Shown one piece after another: positions 52,226 through 60,699 of a DNA stretch of 64,000 nucleotides; positions within the stretch are counted from its first letter, which is position 1, and each line of letters opens with the position of its first letter. Below the pieces are notes generated by a model. The model worked only from the letters and a program-made list of their open reading frames with translations. It did not search any database and had not been told where the DNA came from. The stretch is taken from contig NZ_JAGFBF010000005.1 of assembly GCF_017583045.1 (NCBI RefSeq), positions 124,001 through 188,000 of the forward strand. The letters run 5' to 3'. The position numbers and the translations under genes were made by a program. This stretch comes from Leucobacter tardus. Lineage in GTDB: Bacteria; Actinomycetota; Actinomycetes; Actinomycetales; Microbacteriaceae.

Positions 52226-53513
52226 GGATATCTCCCGGGTCGCATGCTTCGGACCCGGCGGCGACCGGGTCAAACCGATCGTATCGAGCGGGGATGACAG
52301 CGTCCCGAGAGTCCGCAGGTGGGGCCGCGGTTCGGCGTGCGCACCACGCCGTGAGCCGCTCGAGCGGGCCGCGACCCAGCAGGATCGCCCACGCGGTCGC
52401 CCCGACCAGCAGACCGACCGTCATGCCGAACCAGAGCCCGTTGTCGGGCTGATCGTCCTGGGCTGTGCCGATGGTGGCGAGGATCAGCACGATATGCGCC
52501 GAGTACGCCGTGAGCGGCATCGACCCGAGGGCCGCGAGCGGCAGGATCAGTATGCGGAGCGGACGGGCAAGGATGAGACAGAGCCCGATGACGGCGAGTG
52601 CGAAGCCGCCGGATCCTACGATCTCGGGGGTGCCGCCCGAGTGCGGCTCCACTCCCAGCGCCGCCCATGCGGCGGTCTCCTCAGGCTGCATGGCTGTCAC
52701 CATCGACCAGTAGCCGTCGGGATCCACGCCGGCGAGCATCGAGAAGATCGACTGTTGCGACACGGCGAACCAGTCGATGGTGTCGAGCCAGGCTTCGGCG
52801 GCCGCTCCAACCGCGTATCCCGCGAACGCGAGGGCGGCACCGCCGATGAGCAGCGCGATCGCTGTCGACGCCCGTTCGGGTCGCGATCTCCCGACGATCA
52901 GACCGATGAGCATGAGCGCCAGCCATTCCGGCAGCGGATAGTTGCCGAAGAGGACGAGCGATATTCCGGGGCCGTCCGCGTCCAGCGACAGCGCGCCGAC
53001 GAGTCCCAGGAGGCCGGGGGAGAGGAGGGTGAGACCGGCAGCCCAGAGTGCCAGCGCGCGGCGACGAAGTCCGAGGAACGGAATGATGACGATGAAAAGC
53101 GCCCCGTACACCGCAAGGATGATCGCGGCTCCGGTGTTCAGCAGTTCGAGCACCGTACCGATGGCGAAGACGACGGCACCGCGGCCGAGCATCTGCAGCC
53201 TCAGCGTGCGCACCTGATCAGGGTCGTCGAACGCGGTCCGGCGGGTGAGCAGCGCGATCGAGAGGCCCGCGACGACGGCGAACAGGATCGACGACCGACC
53301 GTTCACGAGATCGCCCCAGGTGTCCGGCTCCGTCCACTCCAGAGACTGAGCGACTCCGACGTGGGCGCCCATCATCCCGACGATGGCGAGCCCGCGCGCG
53401 AGGTCGACACCCAGGATCCGCGGCGCTCGCCCAAAGGCGGTCAGTCGGTGTCGCGCCGAGATTCCGAGCGACACCGCGGTTCGAGGTTCAGTGGTCGCCG
53501 CGGGGCTGTTCAC
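52188..53513 (-). CDS. HGSNAT/DUF418-like membrane acyltransferase family protein
   Basis: About 441 aa with roughly ten membrane helices. The first helix block RILGVDLARGLAIVGMMGAHV and NGRSSILFAVVAGLSIALL are typical of the heparan-alpha-glucosaminide N-acetyltransferase-like family. The last part, PLAALGSMPLTAYSAHIVLI, resembles DUF418. Such proteins may acylate cell-surface sugars, but no substrate is known. The start is uncertain: a GTG at 53513 after GGGGCCAG is chosen, GTG at 53474 is possible, and an upstream ATG would overlap the neighbouring gene fully. The tail overlaps the DUF3817 gene. Confidence 0.75.
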   Translation of the reverse strand: MNSPAATTEPRTAVSLGISARHRLTAFGRAPRILGVDLARGLAIVGMMGAHVGVAQSLEWTEPDTWGDLVNGRSSILFAVVAGLSIALLTRRTAFDDPDQVRTLRLQMLGRGAVVFAIGTVLELLNTGAAIILAVYGALFIVIIPFLGLRRRALALWAAGLTLLSPGLLGLVGALSLDADGPGISLVLFGNYPLPEWLALMLIGLIVGRSRPERASTAIALLIGGAALAFAGYAVGAAAEAWLDTIDWFAVSQQSIFSMLAGVDPDGYWSMVTAMQPEETAAWAALGVEPHSGGTPEIVGSGGFALAVIGLCLILARPLRILILPLAALGSMPLTAYSAHIVLILATIGTAQDDQPDNGLWFGMTVGLLVGATAWAILLGRGPLERLTAWCARRTAAPPADSRDAVIPARYDRFDPVAAGSEACDPGDIHEPPRPSDRTAP

Positions 53514-53805
53514 CTGGCCCCGATTCGCCGACGCCGCGGGCCTCGGGGTCGTGACGGACTCGCGCAGTGTTGCCTCCGGCGATGCGCTCGCGGATGGCCT
53601 CCTCGTCCACCTCGACCTCACCGGCGTCATCCGGACCGCCGGCACCGGGTTTCGTGGTCACAGCGGATGCGTCGACACCGTCGTCATCGAGGTGTCGCGA
53701 GTCGGAAGGATGCTCCTGATGCTCCTGCGTCTCATCCTCGCTCGACGGGCTGTAGCGGCGATCCTTGCGAACGGTTGCGTCGTCGTTTCCACTCTGCGTA
53801 GCCAT
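53488..53805 (-). CDS. Small acidic hypothetical protein
   Basis: The 105-aa product is hydrophilic and low in complexity (SSEDETQEHQEHPSDSRHLDDDG, then EVEVDEEAIRERIAGG). It has no membrane helix and no cysteines. Nothing recognisable is present. The TAGCGT 6 nt before its ATG supports expression. It overlaps the start of the downstream acyltransferase-like gene by about 26 nt. Confidence 0.5.
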   Translation of the reverse strand: MATQSGNDDATVRKDRRYSPSSEDETQEHQEHPSDSRHLDDDGVDASAVTTKPGAGGPDDAGEVEVDEEAIRERIAGGNTARVRHDPEARGVGESGPGEQPRGDH

Positions 53806-53811
53806 GGGCCG

Positions 53812-53817
53812 ACGCTA
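53812..53817 (-). promoter_or_regulatory. Leaderless-type -10 of the acidic protein gene
   Basis: TAGCGT on the minus strand, 6 nt before the ATG at 53805. Confidence 0.4.
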
Positions 53818-54011
53818 CCACCGTCGCACGATCCCGTTCCCAGCTTCTACAGGTTCGCGCCATCATTACTGGATGCCGTCGGAGCGACGCAAGGGCCTGA
53901 CAGGAGCGGGAGACTCTCCCTACACTCGGATGAGGAGTCGGGTCCTGATGCCGGTGACCGATTACCGGGGATAAATCGGGACCGAGTCTCCGCGGCGGAG
54001 TCAGGGGGACG

Positions 54012-54791
54012 ATGATCTCATATCGGGTCGACATCGTGATTCCCGCGCGCAACGAACAGGACTTGCTGCCCCGAGCACTGACCTCGGTGCGGCGTTCCAC
54101 GGCTGCTGCGTCCGAATACCTGCGTCGTCCGACCGCGGCCGGGCGCACGCCTTCCTGCGTGTCCGGGCTCGTGTTCGCGGCAGGGGTCCTCGATGCGCGC
54201 GTCACCGTCGTCGCCGACCGGTGCACGGATGACACGGTCCTCATCGCTCGTCGACTCGCCGATCGGGTACTCCTGGTCGACGCGGAGTCGGTGGGCGACG
54301 CCCGCGACCGAGGATGCGGGGCTCCATGGGGGCGCGCCGTCGACGATCACATCGGCCGGCCGCGCGCCGGACAGCGGAAATCTAACGCGATGCTGCTCAC
54401 GACCGATGCCGATTCGACGGTTCCCGCCCATTGGGTCCTCGAGCACCTCGCCCATCGCGTCGACGGCGCCGATGCGATCGCCGGAACCGTCGCGGTGGAG
54501 GACTGGGGCGGGCGGGATGGGGCGCTGCCCGAGCGGTACTGCCGCGAGTACGCACGGAGCACCGATCACGTGCACGGCGCCAACCTCGGCATCAGTCAGG
54601 GAGCCTATGCGCAGCTCGATGGCTTTCGCTCGCTGCAGGTGGGCGAGGATCAGGACCTCATCGATCGCGCCCGTGCACTCGGTCTGCGCGTCGACACCTG
54701 CCATGCCGCGGCAGTCGCCACGTCGGCGCGGCGTACCGCGCGCGCGCCTGACGGGTTCTCCGACTACCTGGATGCGCTGGAGCTGACATGA
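54012..54791 (+). CDS. Glycosyltransferase family 2 protein
   Basis: The 259-aa protein has the GT-A opening VDIVIPARNEQDLLPRALTSV and DARVTVVADRCTDDT. The metal-binding TTDADSTVPAHWV motif follows, then GANLGISQGAYAQLDGF and GEDQDLIDRARA. It transfers a sugar from a nucleotide donor; neither sugar nor acceptor can be read. It is the first of three genes joined by ATGA overlaps (glycosyltransferase, acyl-CoA-dehydrogenase-like, PIG-L/methyltransferase), so the three probably build one product. A run of Gs (GGGGGACG) precedes the ATG. Confidence 0.87.
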   Translation: MISYRVDIVIPARNEQDLLPRALTSVRRSTAAASEYLRRPTAAGRTPSCVSGLVFAAGVLDARVTVVADRCTDDTVLIARRLADRVLLVDAESVGDARDRGCGAPWGRAVDDHIGRPRAGQRKSNAMLLTTDADSTVPAHWVLEHLAHRVDGADAIAGTVAVEDWGGRDGALPERYCREYARSTDHVHGANLGISQGAYAQLDGFRSLQVGEDQDLIDRARALGLRVDTCHAAAVATSARRTARAPDGFSDYLDALELT

Positions 54792-55816
54792 CGATCGACC
54801 GATCCGAGACTCGTTCCATCGCACGGGACGCTGAGATCACCGCGACCTTCGATACGGCGCGCACCTGGATACGGGACGGGCGGGCGCACGTGCCGCTGCC
54901 GGGTTCGGGCGGAACCTGGGAGCGGTGGAGCCGGCTGCTCGAGCTGGCACGCGAGGATCTGCCCGCGGCGCGCATCGTCGAGGCTCACCTCGACGCGGTC
55001 GCGATCCTGGCGGAGCTCGCCGAGCCGGACGCGGCGTCCGTCGACTCCGGCGATCTGTGGGCGGTGTGGGCCGCCGAACCGCCGACACCGCGAGTCGTCG
55101 CGACCCCAGCGTCCCGCGGATGGACACTCGACGGGACCAAAGCGTGGTGTTCCGCGGCGTCATTCGCGACCCACGCGCTGCTCACGGCCGAGGCGGATGC
55201 CGCGTCGGGACCGAGGCTCTTCCGGGTCGACCTTCGCGATGCCGGAGTCACGCCCGAAGCGCGGACGTGGGCTTCGGCCGGCATGGCGGCCACCGACACC
55301 GGTGAGGTGTCCTTCGCCGGGGTTCCCGCCCTGACGGTCGGCGGGCCGACCGCCTATCTCGAGCGCGCGGGGTTCTGGCACGGGGGCATCGGGGTGGCGT
55401 GCTGCTGGTGGGGCGGGGCGCAGGGGCTCATCGATCTGATGAGCGAGCGCCTGCGGAAACGCGGTTCCGACCTGGCCGAGAGTCATCTCGGGGCCTGCAT
55501 CGCTTGGGACACCGTCGTCACCGGCGCGCTTCGGGCAGCGGCGTCTGACGTCGATGCGGCGCCGCACGATGTGCCGTCCGCGCGACGACGGGCGCTGGCA
55601 CTCCGTTCGCTCATCGACCGAGCCTGCACCGATGTCATCACCCGATTCGGTCGCGCGTTCGGTGCGAGCCCCTTCGCGACCGACGCGGGTGCCGCGCAGC
55701 GCATCGCCGACCTGCAGGTGTACGTCCGTCAGTCCCACGCCGAGTCCGACGAGGCGGCGCTCGCACGATTCGTCCTCGACGAGTGCCCGCCGTTCGAGCG
55801 GGAGCGCACGCCATGA
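54788..55816 (+). CDS. Acyl-CoA-dehydrogenase-like protein
   Basis: The 342-aa protein follows the acyl-CoA dehydrogenase plan: an N-terminal helical domain, a middle beta domain (GWTLDGTKAWCSAASFATHALLTA) and a C-terminal helical domain. The middle domain resembles the G-x-K-x(W/F)-x-S-A flavin-binding strand. It is shorter than the usual 380 residues and the catalytic glutamate position is not obvious, so it may bind FAD without being a true dehydrogenase. It overlaps the glycosyltransferase stop and the next start by 4 nt each. Its role in the cluster is unknown. Confidence 0.75.
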   Translation: MTIDRSETRSIARDAEITATFDTARTWIRDGRAHVPLPGSGGTWERWSRLLELAREDLPAARIVEAHLDAVAILAELAEPDAASVDSGDLWAVWAAEPPTPRVVATPASRGWTLDGTKAWCSAASFATHALLTAEADAASGPRLFRVDLRDAGVTPEARTWASAGMAATDTGEVSFAGVPALTVGGPTAYLERAGFWHGGIGVACCWWGGAQGLIDLMSERLRKRGSDLAESHLGACIAWDTVVTGALRAAASDVDAAPHDVPSARRRALALRSLIDRACTDVITRFGRAFGASPFATDAGAAQRIADLQVYVRQSHAESDEAALARFVLDECPPFERERTP

Positions 55817-57255
55817 GCGAGAGCAGCGTGCGGTTCGCAGCCTGTCCGCTCTCCTCGCCGGGGACCGATCCCGAGGTGTGGACGAGCGCGGCGGCCGAGC
55901 TACCTCAGCTCGACGTGAGCGGATGGGCGCGGGTCGTCGTCGCGGTCGCCCACCCGGACGACGAAGTGCTCGGCGCGGGAGGGATCATCGCGGATCTCGC
56001 GGCGCGCGGTGCGAGCATCGAGACCATCATCGTTTCGCGTGGGGAGGGCGCGATTCCCGGCCTCGACGCCGAGTCGCAGGAGCAGCTCGCTCATGAGCGA
56101 CGCGACGAGTCCACCCGCGCCGCGGAGGTGCTCGGAGCACCGACGCCGCTCTTCCTCGGACTTCCGGATGGAGGGCTCCAGGATCACGAGTTCCGCATCT
56201 CGGAGGCGATCGCCGCGGGGGTGCGCCGGATGCTGACCGGTCGCGCTCGCTCGGGTGCCGGAGAGACGGTGGTCCTGACTCACTGGGTCCACGACGGTCA
56301 CCCGGACCACGAGGCGGTGGGTCGGGCCGCGGCTGCAGCGGTCGAGCGCGTGCGGCGCACCGCGCCTCACACCCGTTTGGTCTCGTTTCCGGTCTGGGCA
56401 CTGCACTGGGACACGCCTTGCGACGGCATCGTGCCCTGGGCGCGGGCGGCGCGCGCGGAACTCGACCCGGAGGCGTTTGATCGAAAGACTCGCGCGGCGC
56501 GGGTGTTCCGGTCGCAGAACGCCCCGTGGCCGGACGAGAGTTCCGGCGACCCGGTGATGCCGGCGCACGTGGTGCAGCGCCTGCTGGAGGTTCCCGAGTG
56601 GGCGATCCTCGATTCGTTTGCGCAGCCTCGCGAAGCGGTCGACTCGCGGGCCCACCTCGAGGGGTTGTACTCCCGCAACACGGACCCGTGGGAGCTCGAG
56701 ACCTCCGCGTACGAGGCGGACAAGCGGGACGCGACCCTCGCGGCGTTGCCGCGCGAGCGATACCGGTTCTGCTTCGAACCGGGATGCTCGGTCGGGGTGC
56801 TCACCCTCGAGCTGGCGCGACGCGCCGATCGCGTCGAAGCCTGGGATCCGGTCGACCGCGCGCTGGATCGTGCGCGCGAGCGCGTCGCCGCTCGGGTGCG
56901 CGACGGCGATCGCGATGCGCAGCGCCTGACACTCGTACGCCGCGCACTCACCACCGGGGACGATGAGCAGGCAACGCAGTTGGGGCCGCGCGGTGCTGAC
57001 CTGATCGTCCTCTCCGAAATGCTGTACTTCATTCCGCACGCCGAGCTGCGTGCCATCCTCACCGGTCTGGTCGAGCGCGCCGAGCCCGGGGCGCATATCG
57101 TCGCCGTGCACTGGCGGCATCCTGTCGCCGGGTGGCCCGAGGGCGGCTCTGCCACGCACGATGTGCTGCTCGCGACCCCGGGGCTCACCCACCTGCGCCG
57201 CGACGCGGCCAGCGCGGACTACCTCATCGACGTGTGCGCCGTCGCGCCGCGCTGA
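55813..57255 (+). CDS. PIG-L deacetylase fused to SAM-dependent methyltransferase
   Basis: The 480-aa protein has an N-terminal PIG-L (LmbE-like) zinc deacetylase: AHPDDE at residues 47-52 and HDGHPDHEA at 160-168 supply the zinc ligands. A C-terminal class I methyltransferase of the NodS type follows, with SRNTDPWELETSAYE near 290-305, the SAM loop FEPGCSVGVL at about 321-330 and LSEMLYFIP. It probably removes an N-acetyl group from a glycosylated intermediate and methylates the product. In other bacteria these are often separate genes in the same cluster. The ATG overlaps the previous stop (ATGA). Confidence 0.87.
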   Translation: MSESSVRFAACPLSSPGTDPEVWTSAAAELPQLDVSGWARVVVAVAHPDDEVLGAGGIIADLAARGASIETIIVSRGEGAIPGLDAESQEQLAHERRDESTRAAEVLGAPTPLFLGLPDGGLQDHEFRISEAIAAGVRRMLTGRARSGAGETVVLTHWVHDGHPDHEAVGRAAAAAVERVRRTAPHTRLVSFPVWALHWDTPCDGIVPWARAARAELDPEAFDRKTRAARVFRSQNAPWPDESSGDPVMPAHVVQRLLEVPEWAILDSFAQPREAVDSRAHLEGLYSRNTDPWELETSAYEADKRDATLAALPRERYRFCFEPGCSVGVLTLELARRADRVEAWDPVDRALDRARERVAARVRDGDRDAQRLTLVRRALTTGDDEQATQLGPRGADLIVLSEMLYFIPHAELRAILTGLVERAEPGAHIVAVHWRHPVAGWPEGGSATHDVLLATPGLTHLRRDAASADYLIDVCAVAPR

Positions 57256-57267
57256 CCCGCGCTCGAA

Positions 57268-58431
57268 TCAGGAGCCGTCCTCGCGGCTCTCGGCGTAGCT
57301 CTCGGAGTAGGTCCGCTGCCGCTCCCGCTGCCCGTGCGTGAGCTGTCGGAGGTCGATCGACGAGTCGAAGCTCGAGCCGAGCGCGCCCGCGACGGTGCCC
57401 ATGGCCGCGCTCAGCCACGCGATGTCGAGGTAATTGGTGAACGACGCTTCCTGCCCGAGGACCCCCGTCATGAAGTCGGGGTCGATGACGATGAGCGACC
57501 CCACGAGAATCAGCATCACGAGACACAGGTACAGCGCCAGCATGCTGATCGCGAGCGTCAGCACGGTGGACATGTTGTACAGCAGGACGACGGTCATGAA
57601 CCGGTCGTGACGCGGGCGGTCCCAGAGGCCCTTGCCCCACATGAGCCACGCACCCATGGAGGTCATCGCGAGCACCCCGATGAAGAGGAGGCGCGGCGTG
57701 GAGAGTGCGTCGGACATCTGCCAGATCGAGTGGTAGAAGATGCCGAACGCTCCGGTCGCCGAGGCGGCGGCGAGCGCGCTCGACAGCTTGGGGACCGCCC
57801 GCCAAGGGTCGTTGGCCCGCACCATCCCGAACACCGTACGCGGCCCGCCGAAGAAGGTGTCGGCGTGCAACGCCCAGCTCCCGGTGTCCGGGTCCTGACT
57901 CCACGATGCCCAACGCAGGCTGAAACGCTGGGGGTCGCGATCCTCCGAGGTCGGCGAGAGTCGGATGATGCTGTCGACGAGAGTGCGGAGAATGCGCTTC
58001 TTCGTCGTCCACGCACCGAACGTCGGGCAGGAGAGGACGCCGATGTTCTGATCGGGGTAGATCTCGGACATGAGCGGCTTGCCGTGGGTGTGACGGGGAA
58101 TCTCGGTGAGCAGGAGCGTCACATCGACGCGGTCGTATTCCTCGGCGATCTCATGGGCGTCTCTGAAATCGAGCGCGTTGTCCGGATCGATTCTGACGAG
58201 ACGCGTCTCGGTGTAGACCTGCACGGGCGGACTGAACACTTCGCCGAGGATGAGCTGCAGATCCTCCTGCACGGACTGCGCGCGTCGAGACGGGAGACCG
58301 GGGTCCGCGACGAGCAGCACGCTGATGCCCTCGTCCTGGGGATCATCGCGGGAGGCGTCATGGCGGGGCACGTCCGAGGGGTCTCCCGCGTCGTCAGGAT
58401 GGTCTGCGGAGTCTCTGTCTGAAGGTGGCAC
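57268..58431 (-). CDS. Membrane protein of unknown function
   Basis: The 387-aa product has a charged, aspartate-rich start, then a soluble domain (ISVLLVADPGLPSRRAQSVQEDLQLIL, VDVTLLLTEIPRHTHGKPLMSEI) and four to five membrane helices in the second half (LLFIGVLAMTSMGAWLMWG, VVLLYNMSTVLTLAISMLALYLCLVMLILVGSLIVI). The soluble part resembles a nucleotide- or ligand-binding fold but I cannot name it. Similar proteins are common in actinobacteria. The start is a GTG without a clear ribosome-binding site, so it is uncertain. It is divergent from the SDR gene. Confidence 0.7.
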   Translation of the reverse strand: MPPSDRDSADHPDDAGDPSDVPRHDASRDDPQDEGISVLLVADPGLPSRRAQSVQEDLQLILGEVFSPPVQVYTETRLVRIDPDNALDFRDAHEIAEEYDRVDVTLLLTEIPRHTHGKPLMSEIYPDQNIGVLSCPTFGAWTTKKRILRTLVDSIIRLSPTSEDRDPQRFSLRWASWSQDPDTGSWALHADTFFGGPRTVFGMVRANDPWRAVPKLSSALAAASATGAFGIFYHSIWQMSDALSTPRLLFIGVLAMTSMGAWLMWGKGLWDRPRHDRFMTVVLLYNMSTVLTLAISMLALYLCLVMLILVGSLIVIDPDFMTGVLGQEASFTNYLDIAWLSAAMGTVAGALGSSFDSSIDLRQLTHGQRERQRTYSESYAESREDGS

Positions 58432-58543
58432 TCAGGCAGGATCTCGGTGCGTGGGAACCGTGTCAAGCCCTTTGACCCGCGCCCCGCGCGTCTGCGAGCG
58501 TCGGGAGGACCAGGCACCGCGACCGTCAGAGGAGGCGAAGCGC

Positions 58544-59428
58544 ATGACCGCACAGATCCCCGACCCGAGGACCGCCCACGATATGGGCACACCGGCGAAC
58601 GATGAGATGTCGCAGCCGGGACTCACCGAGGAGACGGATCCCCGACCGGATCACGGTGAGTACACCTACCAGGGCCACGAGCGATTGAGTGGACGCCGCG
58701 CACTCATCACCGGTGGAGACTCCGGAATCGGACGCGCGGTCGCGCTCGCGTACGCTCGGGAGGGTGCCGATGTCGCGATCGCCCATCTGCCGTCCGAGCA
58801 GGACGACGCGGAGGAGACGCTCCGCTGGGTGCGGGAGGCCGGTCGCCACGGTGTCGCATTCGCCGGCGATATGCGGGACGAGCGGTTCGCCACGGAGATC
58901 GTCGCGCGGACGCGGGAAGAGCTCGGCGGGCTCGACATCCTGGTGCTCAACGCCGGCACTCAGCGCGACATCGGCGACTTCGGCGACATCGACCTCGAAT
59001 GGACCCGACGAGTCTTCGACACGAACCTGTTCGGTCTGCTCTGCACCGCCAAGGCCGCGTTCCCGGATATGGAGCCGGGAGCGAACATCATCGTCACCGC
59101 CTCCATCCAGTCCTTCCATCCGAATCCGACGCTCATCGATTACGCGATGACGAAGTCGGCCCAGGTCGCGCTGGTCGAGGGGTTGGCGCAGGAGGGCGGA
59201 CCACGCGGGATCCGCGTCAACGCGGTCGCTCCGGGACCGATCTGGACGCCGTTGATCCCGGCGACCGGCTGGGATGATGAGAAGGTCGAGCACTTCGGCA
59301 CGGATACGCCCCTCGGGCGGCCGGGCCAACCCGCGGAAGTCGCGGGTGCCTACGTGTTCCTCGCATCGAACGATGCGACGTACATCTCCGGCGCGGTCAT
59401 TCCGGTGACGGGAGGGAAACCGCTCTGA
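58544..59428 (+). CDS. SDR-family oxidoreductase (YghA-like)
   Basis: The 294-aa short-chain dehydrogenase has a polar N-terminal extension with EYTYQGHERLSGRRALITGGDSGIGRAVALAYAREGADV, the NAD(P)-binding loop TGGDSGIG, LVLNAGTQ, and the YxxxK pair in DYAMTKSAQ. The closing GRPGQPAEVAGAYVFLASNDATYISGAVIPVTGG is family-typical. The extension and GPIWTPLIPATG match the YghA/glucose-dehydrogenase-like group often linked to stress. GAGGAGGCG precedes the ATG. The substrate is unknown. Confidence 0.9.
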   Translation: MTAQIPDPRTAHDMGTPANDEMSQPGLTEETDPRPDHGEYTYQGHERLSGRRALITGGDSGIGRAVALAYAREGADVAIAHLPSEQDDAEETLRWVREAGRHGVAFAGDMRDERFATEIVARTREELGGLDILVLNAGTQRDIGDFGDIDLEWTRRVFDTNLFGLLCTAKAAFPDMEPGANIIVTASIQSFHPNPTLIDYAMTKSAQVALVEGLAQEGGPRGIRVNAVAPGPIWTPLIPATGWDDEKVEHFGTDTPLGRPGQPAEVAGAYVFLASNDATYISGAVIPVTGGKPL

Positions 59429-59507
59429 ACCGGTGCTGAGCCGGCCCCTCCGGTGCGCGGGGGCTGCGCTCACCGGGTCTTCCCACCTGGAGGAACCGCG
59501 CTGAGCC

Positions 59508-59513
59508 TAGGCT
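59508..59513 (+). promoter_or_regulatory. Leaderless-type -10 of the protease gene
   Basis: TAGGCT, 7-nt spacer (GACAGGC), then ATG at 59521. Confidence 0.45.
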
Positions 59514-59520
59514 GACAGGC

Positions 59521-60699
59521 ATGGCCGTGGGACTCCTGCTCGACATCGTCGTGATCGTCGTGGGCATCGCCGCGGTGATCACCGGGTGCGCGCGCGGCTT
59601 GCTGCGGGCGCTCGGATCGTTCGCAGGGCTGGCCGCCGGCGGCGCGGCGGCGCTGTTCGTGATGCCATTCGTGTCGAGCCGAGTCGATCTCGCGGGTTGG
59701 AATGTGGCGGCCGCCGTTCTCGCGGGTCTGCTGCTCGTCGGGCTCGGCATCGGCATCGGCGAGGGGATCGCGCGCGCGATCCGCCGGCCGGTCCACCGCG
59801 TCGGTCTGGGGCCGATCGAGCGTCTCCTCGGCGGCGTCGTCTCGCTGGCGGTCGTGTGGGCGACGCTCGTCATCTTCGCGATGAGCGTCGGCTCGCTCGG
59901 CATCCCCGGAGCCACGCAGGCGGTCTCCGCTTCGAAGATCCTCAGTTTCGTCACGGACGCCACTCCGGCACCCGTGGAGTCGGGGCTCTCGCGTCTGCGT
60001 GCGATCGTGATCACGGACGGGATCCCGACAGTGCTCGATGCGGCCGGCGCCGGAACGTCTGAAGTGCCGAACGCGAACGCCGATACGGCGGCGCTCCGTG
60101 CAGCCTCCCAGTCGGTTCCCCGGATCACCACGAACGCTCCGAGCTGCAACACGATGGGTTCGGGAAGTGGGTTCATCATCGATGGCGACACCGTGATGAC
60201 GAATGCGCACGTCGTGGCGGGGGCTCGAGACGTCGTGGTCGAGGCCCCGGGCGCCTTCCCGAGGTCGGCGAGCGTGGTGTACTTCGATCCCGACGCGGAC
60301 ATCGCGGTGCTCGATGTTCCGGGGCTGGGTGGTCAGGCGCTGCCGTTCGCGCCGACGCCCGAGACCGGCAGTACCGTGTTCTTCCAGGGGTATCCGTATG
60401 GCGGGCCGTTCACGTCGCGGAGCGCGGCCGTCGACGGCACGCAGCAGACGATCGTCAACGACATCTACGAGCGATCCACGGTGACCCGGTCGGTGACGCG
60501 TCTCGCGGGTACGGTCGAACCGGGCAACTCCGGGGGGCCGGTGCTGACTGCGGACGGCGCCGTCGCCGGGATGATCTTCGCACGGTCGGATGCTGCGGCC
60601 AACGTCGGCTACGCTCTCTCGATGGAGGAGATCAGTCCGGTGCTCGCGCTGGCGCCCTCGCTCGACCGCCCCGTCTCGACGGGAGCATGCTCCTCATGA
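59521..60699 (+). CDS. MarP-like membrane serine protease (CvpA plus trypsin fold)
   Basis: The 392-aa protein has an N-terminal four-helix CvpA-type membrane domain (to about residue 135) and a periplasmic chymotrypsin-like protease. The catalytic triad is H230 (TNAHVVAG), D260 (PDADIAVL) and S337 (PGNSGGPV). Cysteines at about 209 and 390 match the pair that forms the activity-controlling disulfide in mycobacterial MarP, which protects against acid and oxidative stress. The window also encodes VKOR, which supports disulfide formation. It overlaps tag by 4 nt. Confidence 0.92.
   Translation: MAVGLLLDIVVIVVGIAAVITGCARGLLRALGSFAGLAAGGAAALFVMPFVSSRVDLAGWNVAAAVLAGLLLVGLGIGIGEGIARAIRRPVHRVGLGPIERLLGGVVSLAVVWATLVIFAMSVGSLGIPGATQAVSASKILSFVTDATPAPVESGLSRLRAIVITDGIPTVLDAAGAGTSEVPNANADTAALRAASQSVPRITTNAPSCNTMGSGSGFIIDGDTVMTNAHVVAGARDVVVEAPGAFPRSASVVYFDPDADIAVLDVPGLGGQALPFAPTPETGSTVFFQGYPYGGPFTSRSAAVDGTQQTIVNDIYERSTVTRSVTRLAGTVEPGNSGGPVLTADGAVAGMIFARSDAAANVGYALSMEEISPVLALAPSLDRPVSTGACSS

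Noticed and set aside
57268-57300. GAGCCG/CGGCTC hairpin as a terminator for the PIG-L fusion gene
   Set aside because: The stem is only 6 bp, lies within the end of the convergent coding region and lacks a T-run.
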